From positions 1-14,422 of the forward strand of contig WLQA01000006.1 of assembly GCA_009698515.1 (NCBI GenBank): a DNA stretch of 14,422 nt, read 5' to 3'. This stretch comes from Actinomycetota bacterium. Its GTDB lineage: Bacteria; Actinomycetota; Actinomycetes; Nanopelagicales; Nanopelagicaceae. The notes beneath the pieces were generated by a model. That model searched no databases, was not told where the DNA came from, and worked only from the letters and a program-made list of their open reading frames with translations. The position numbers and the translations under genes were made by a program. How positions within the stretch are numbered: position 1 is the first letter of the stretch; the number at the start of each line of letters is the position of its first letter. Of the stretch, positions 13,530 to 14,422 are shown one piece after another.

Positions 13530-14422
13530 TTATAACTTCGCCAACTCTGCTGCCTTACGTTCCACATCTTCTAAGCCACCACACATAAAGAATGCTTGCT
13601 CAGGAACATGGTCATACTTGCCATCAGCTAACGCTTCAAATGCTGCAATGGTTTCAGATAGCGGCACAAATGAACCGTCGATACCAGTGAAAACCTTTGC
13701 AACGAAGGTATTTTGTGACAAGAAACGTTGAATACGACGAGCACGACCTACGAGAATGCGATCCTCTTCAGAAAGTTCATCGATACCAAGAATTGCAATG
13801 ATGTCTTGCAGATCCTTGTAGCGTTGCAGAATTTGCTTAACTCGGTTTGCAACACGGAAGTGGTGCTCACCGATGTAACGTGGATCCAAAATACGTGATG
13901 TTGAATCAAGTGGATCTACCGCAGGATAAATACCAAGCTCAGAGATTGGACGAGACAACACAGTTGTTGCATCTAAGTGAGCGAAGGTTGTGTGCGGTGC
14001 TGGGTCGGTAATGTCATCAGCAGGAACGTAAATTGCTTGCATCGAGGTAATTGAGTGACCACGAGTTGAAGTAATTCGCTCTTGCAGCTGACCCATCTCA
14101 TCAGCAAGTGTTGGTTGGTAACCCACTGCAGATGGCATACGACCTAGAAGTGTTGATACTTCAGATCCTGCTTGTGTAAAGCGGAAGATGTTATCGATGA
14201 ATAAAAGCACATCCTGCTTCTGCACATCGCGGAAGTACTCCGCCATGGTTAATGCAGAAAGAGCAACGCGCAAACGCGTTCCAGGTGGCTCATCCATTTG
14301 TCCGAAAACTAAAGCGGTCTTATTAATAACACCAGTTTCAGTCATTTCAAGAAATAAGTCATTTCCTTCACGAGTACGCTCACCAACACCGGCGAATACA
14401 GAAACACCACCGAAGTTTTCAG
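13530..14422 (-). CDS. atpD: ATP synthase beta subunit, C-terminal two thirds (5' end outside window)
   Basis: This is the catalytic beta subunit of F1 ATP synthase. The frame is open to the right edge: before the internal Met at 14345 it reads GGVSVFAGVGERTREGND, which is the sequence just after the P-loop, so the Walker A motif lies just outside the window. Seen here are Walker B in VLLFIDNIFRF, TLLGRMPSAVGYQPTLADEM, the AIYVPADDITDPAPHTTFAH segment, SRPISELGIYPAVDPLDS and the intact DELSEED torque motif. About 297 residues are present out of a usual 470-480. It lies directly upstream of atpC. The start at 14345 would be an artefact of the window edge. Confidence 0.97.
   Translation of the reverse strand, partial: ENFGGVSVFAGVGERTREGNDLFLEMTETGVINKTALVFGQMDEPPGTRLRVALSALTMAEYFRDVQKQDVLLFIDNIFRFTQAGSEVSTLLGRMPSAVGYQPTLADEMGQLQERITSTRGHSITSMQAIYVPADDITDPAPHTTFAHLDATTVLSRPISELGIYPAVDPLDSTSRILDPRYIGEHHFRVANRVKQILQRYKDLQDIIAILGIDELSEEDRILVGRARRIQRFLSQNTFVAKVFTGIDGSFVPLSETIAAFEALADGKYDHVPEQAFFMCGGLEDVERKAAELAKL

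Overview
The window is a dense, AT-rich stretch (by eye about 40% GC) of an actinobacterial chromosome. Lineage clues are the run atpD-atpC, PduO-type cobalamin adenosyltransferase and murA, an order familiar from Actinobacteria, and a small orphan zinc-ribbon protein ending in RNAPRY of a kind I know only from that phylum. Low GC, almost no intergenic space, several apparently leaderless promoters and very few Shine-Dalgarno sites suggest a streamlined planktonic actinobacterium, such as the freshwater acI lineage (Nanopelagicales). The lineage call is inference.

Region 1 (1-3437, plus strand) is one tight operon entered from the left edge. It holds the 3' end of a U32-peptidase-like TIM-barrel protein, a short-chain dehydrogenase, an APH-fold small-molecule kinase and an enolase paralogue. 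The paralogue keeps the metal, lysine and phosphate-binding residues of enolase but has changed two residues around the C3-hydroxyl of 2-phosphoglycerate. I read the operon as an uncharacterised catabolic route in which the kinase makes a 2-phospho-hydroxyacid that the paralogue dehydrates.

Region 2 (3439-7684) holds a sugar-acid dehydratase of the IlvD/Edd family (minus), a fumarylacetoacetate-hydrolase-family protein (plus, divergent from it) and a 2,5-dioxovalerate dehydrogenase-like aldehyde dehydrogenase (minus). Together they fit a Weimberg-type oxidative pentose pathway from pentonate to 2-oxoglutarate. The two control regions share the 10-mer AATTACTGAG.

Region 3 (7736-10440) holds the zinc-ribbon protein (minus) and, divergently, an ABC-2 exporter: an ATPase, a six-helix permease and a secreted four-cysteine protein, all overlapping.

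Region 4 (10441-14422) holds the PduO-type adenosyltransferase (minus), murA and glpX (plus, overlapping), then atpC and partial atpD (minus). murA has aspartate in place of the usual catalytic cysteine. AtpC lacks the C-terminal helical domain.

All four tail-to-tail gene junctions lie between a 4-base overlap and 11 bases of spacing, leaving no room for intrinsic terminators. The longest non-coding stretch is 119 bases. I saw no tRNA, rRNA, CRISPR array, insertion sequence or other mobile element.
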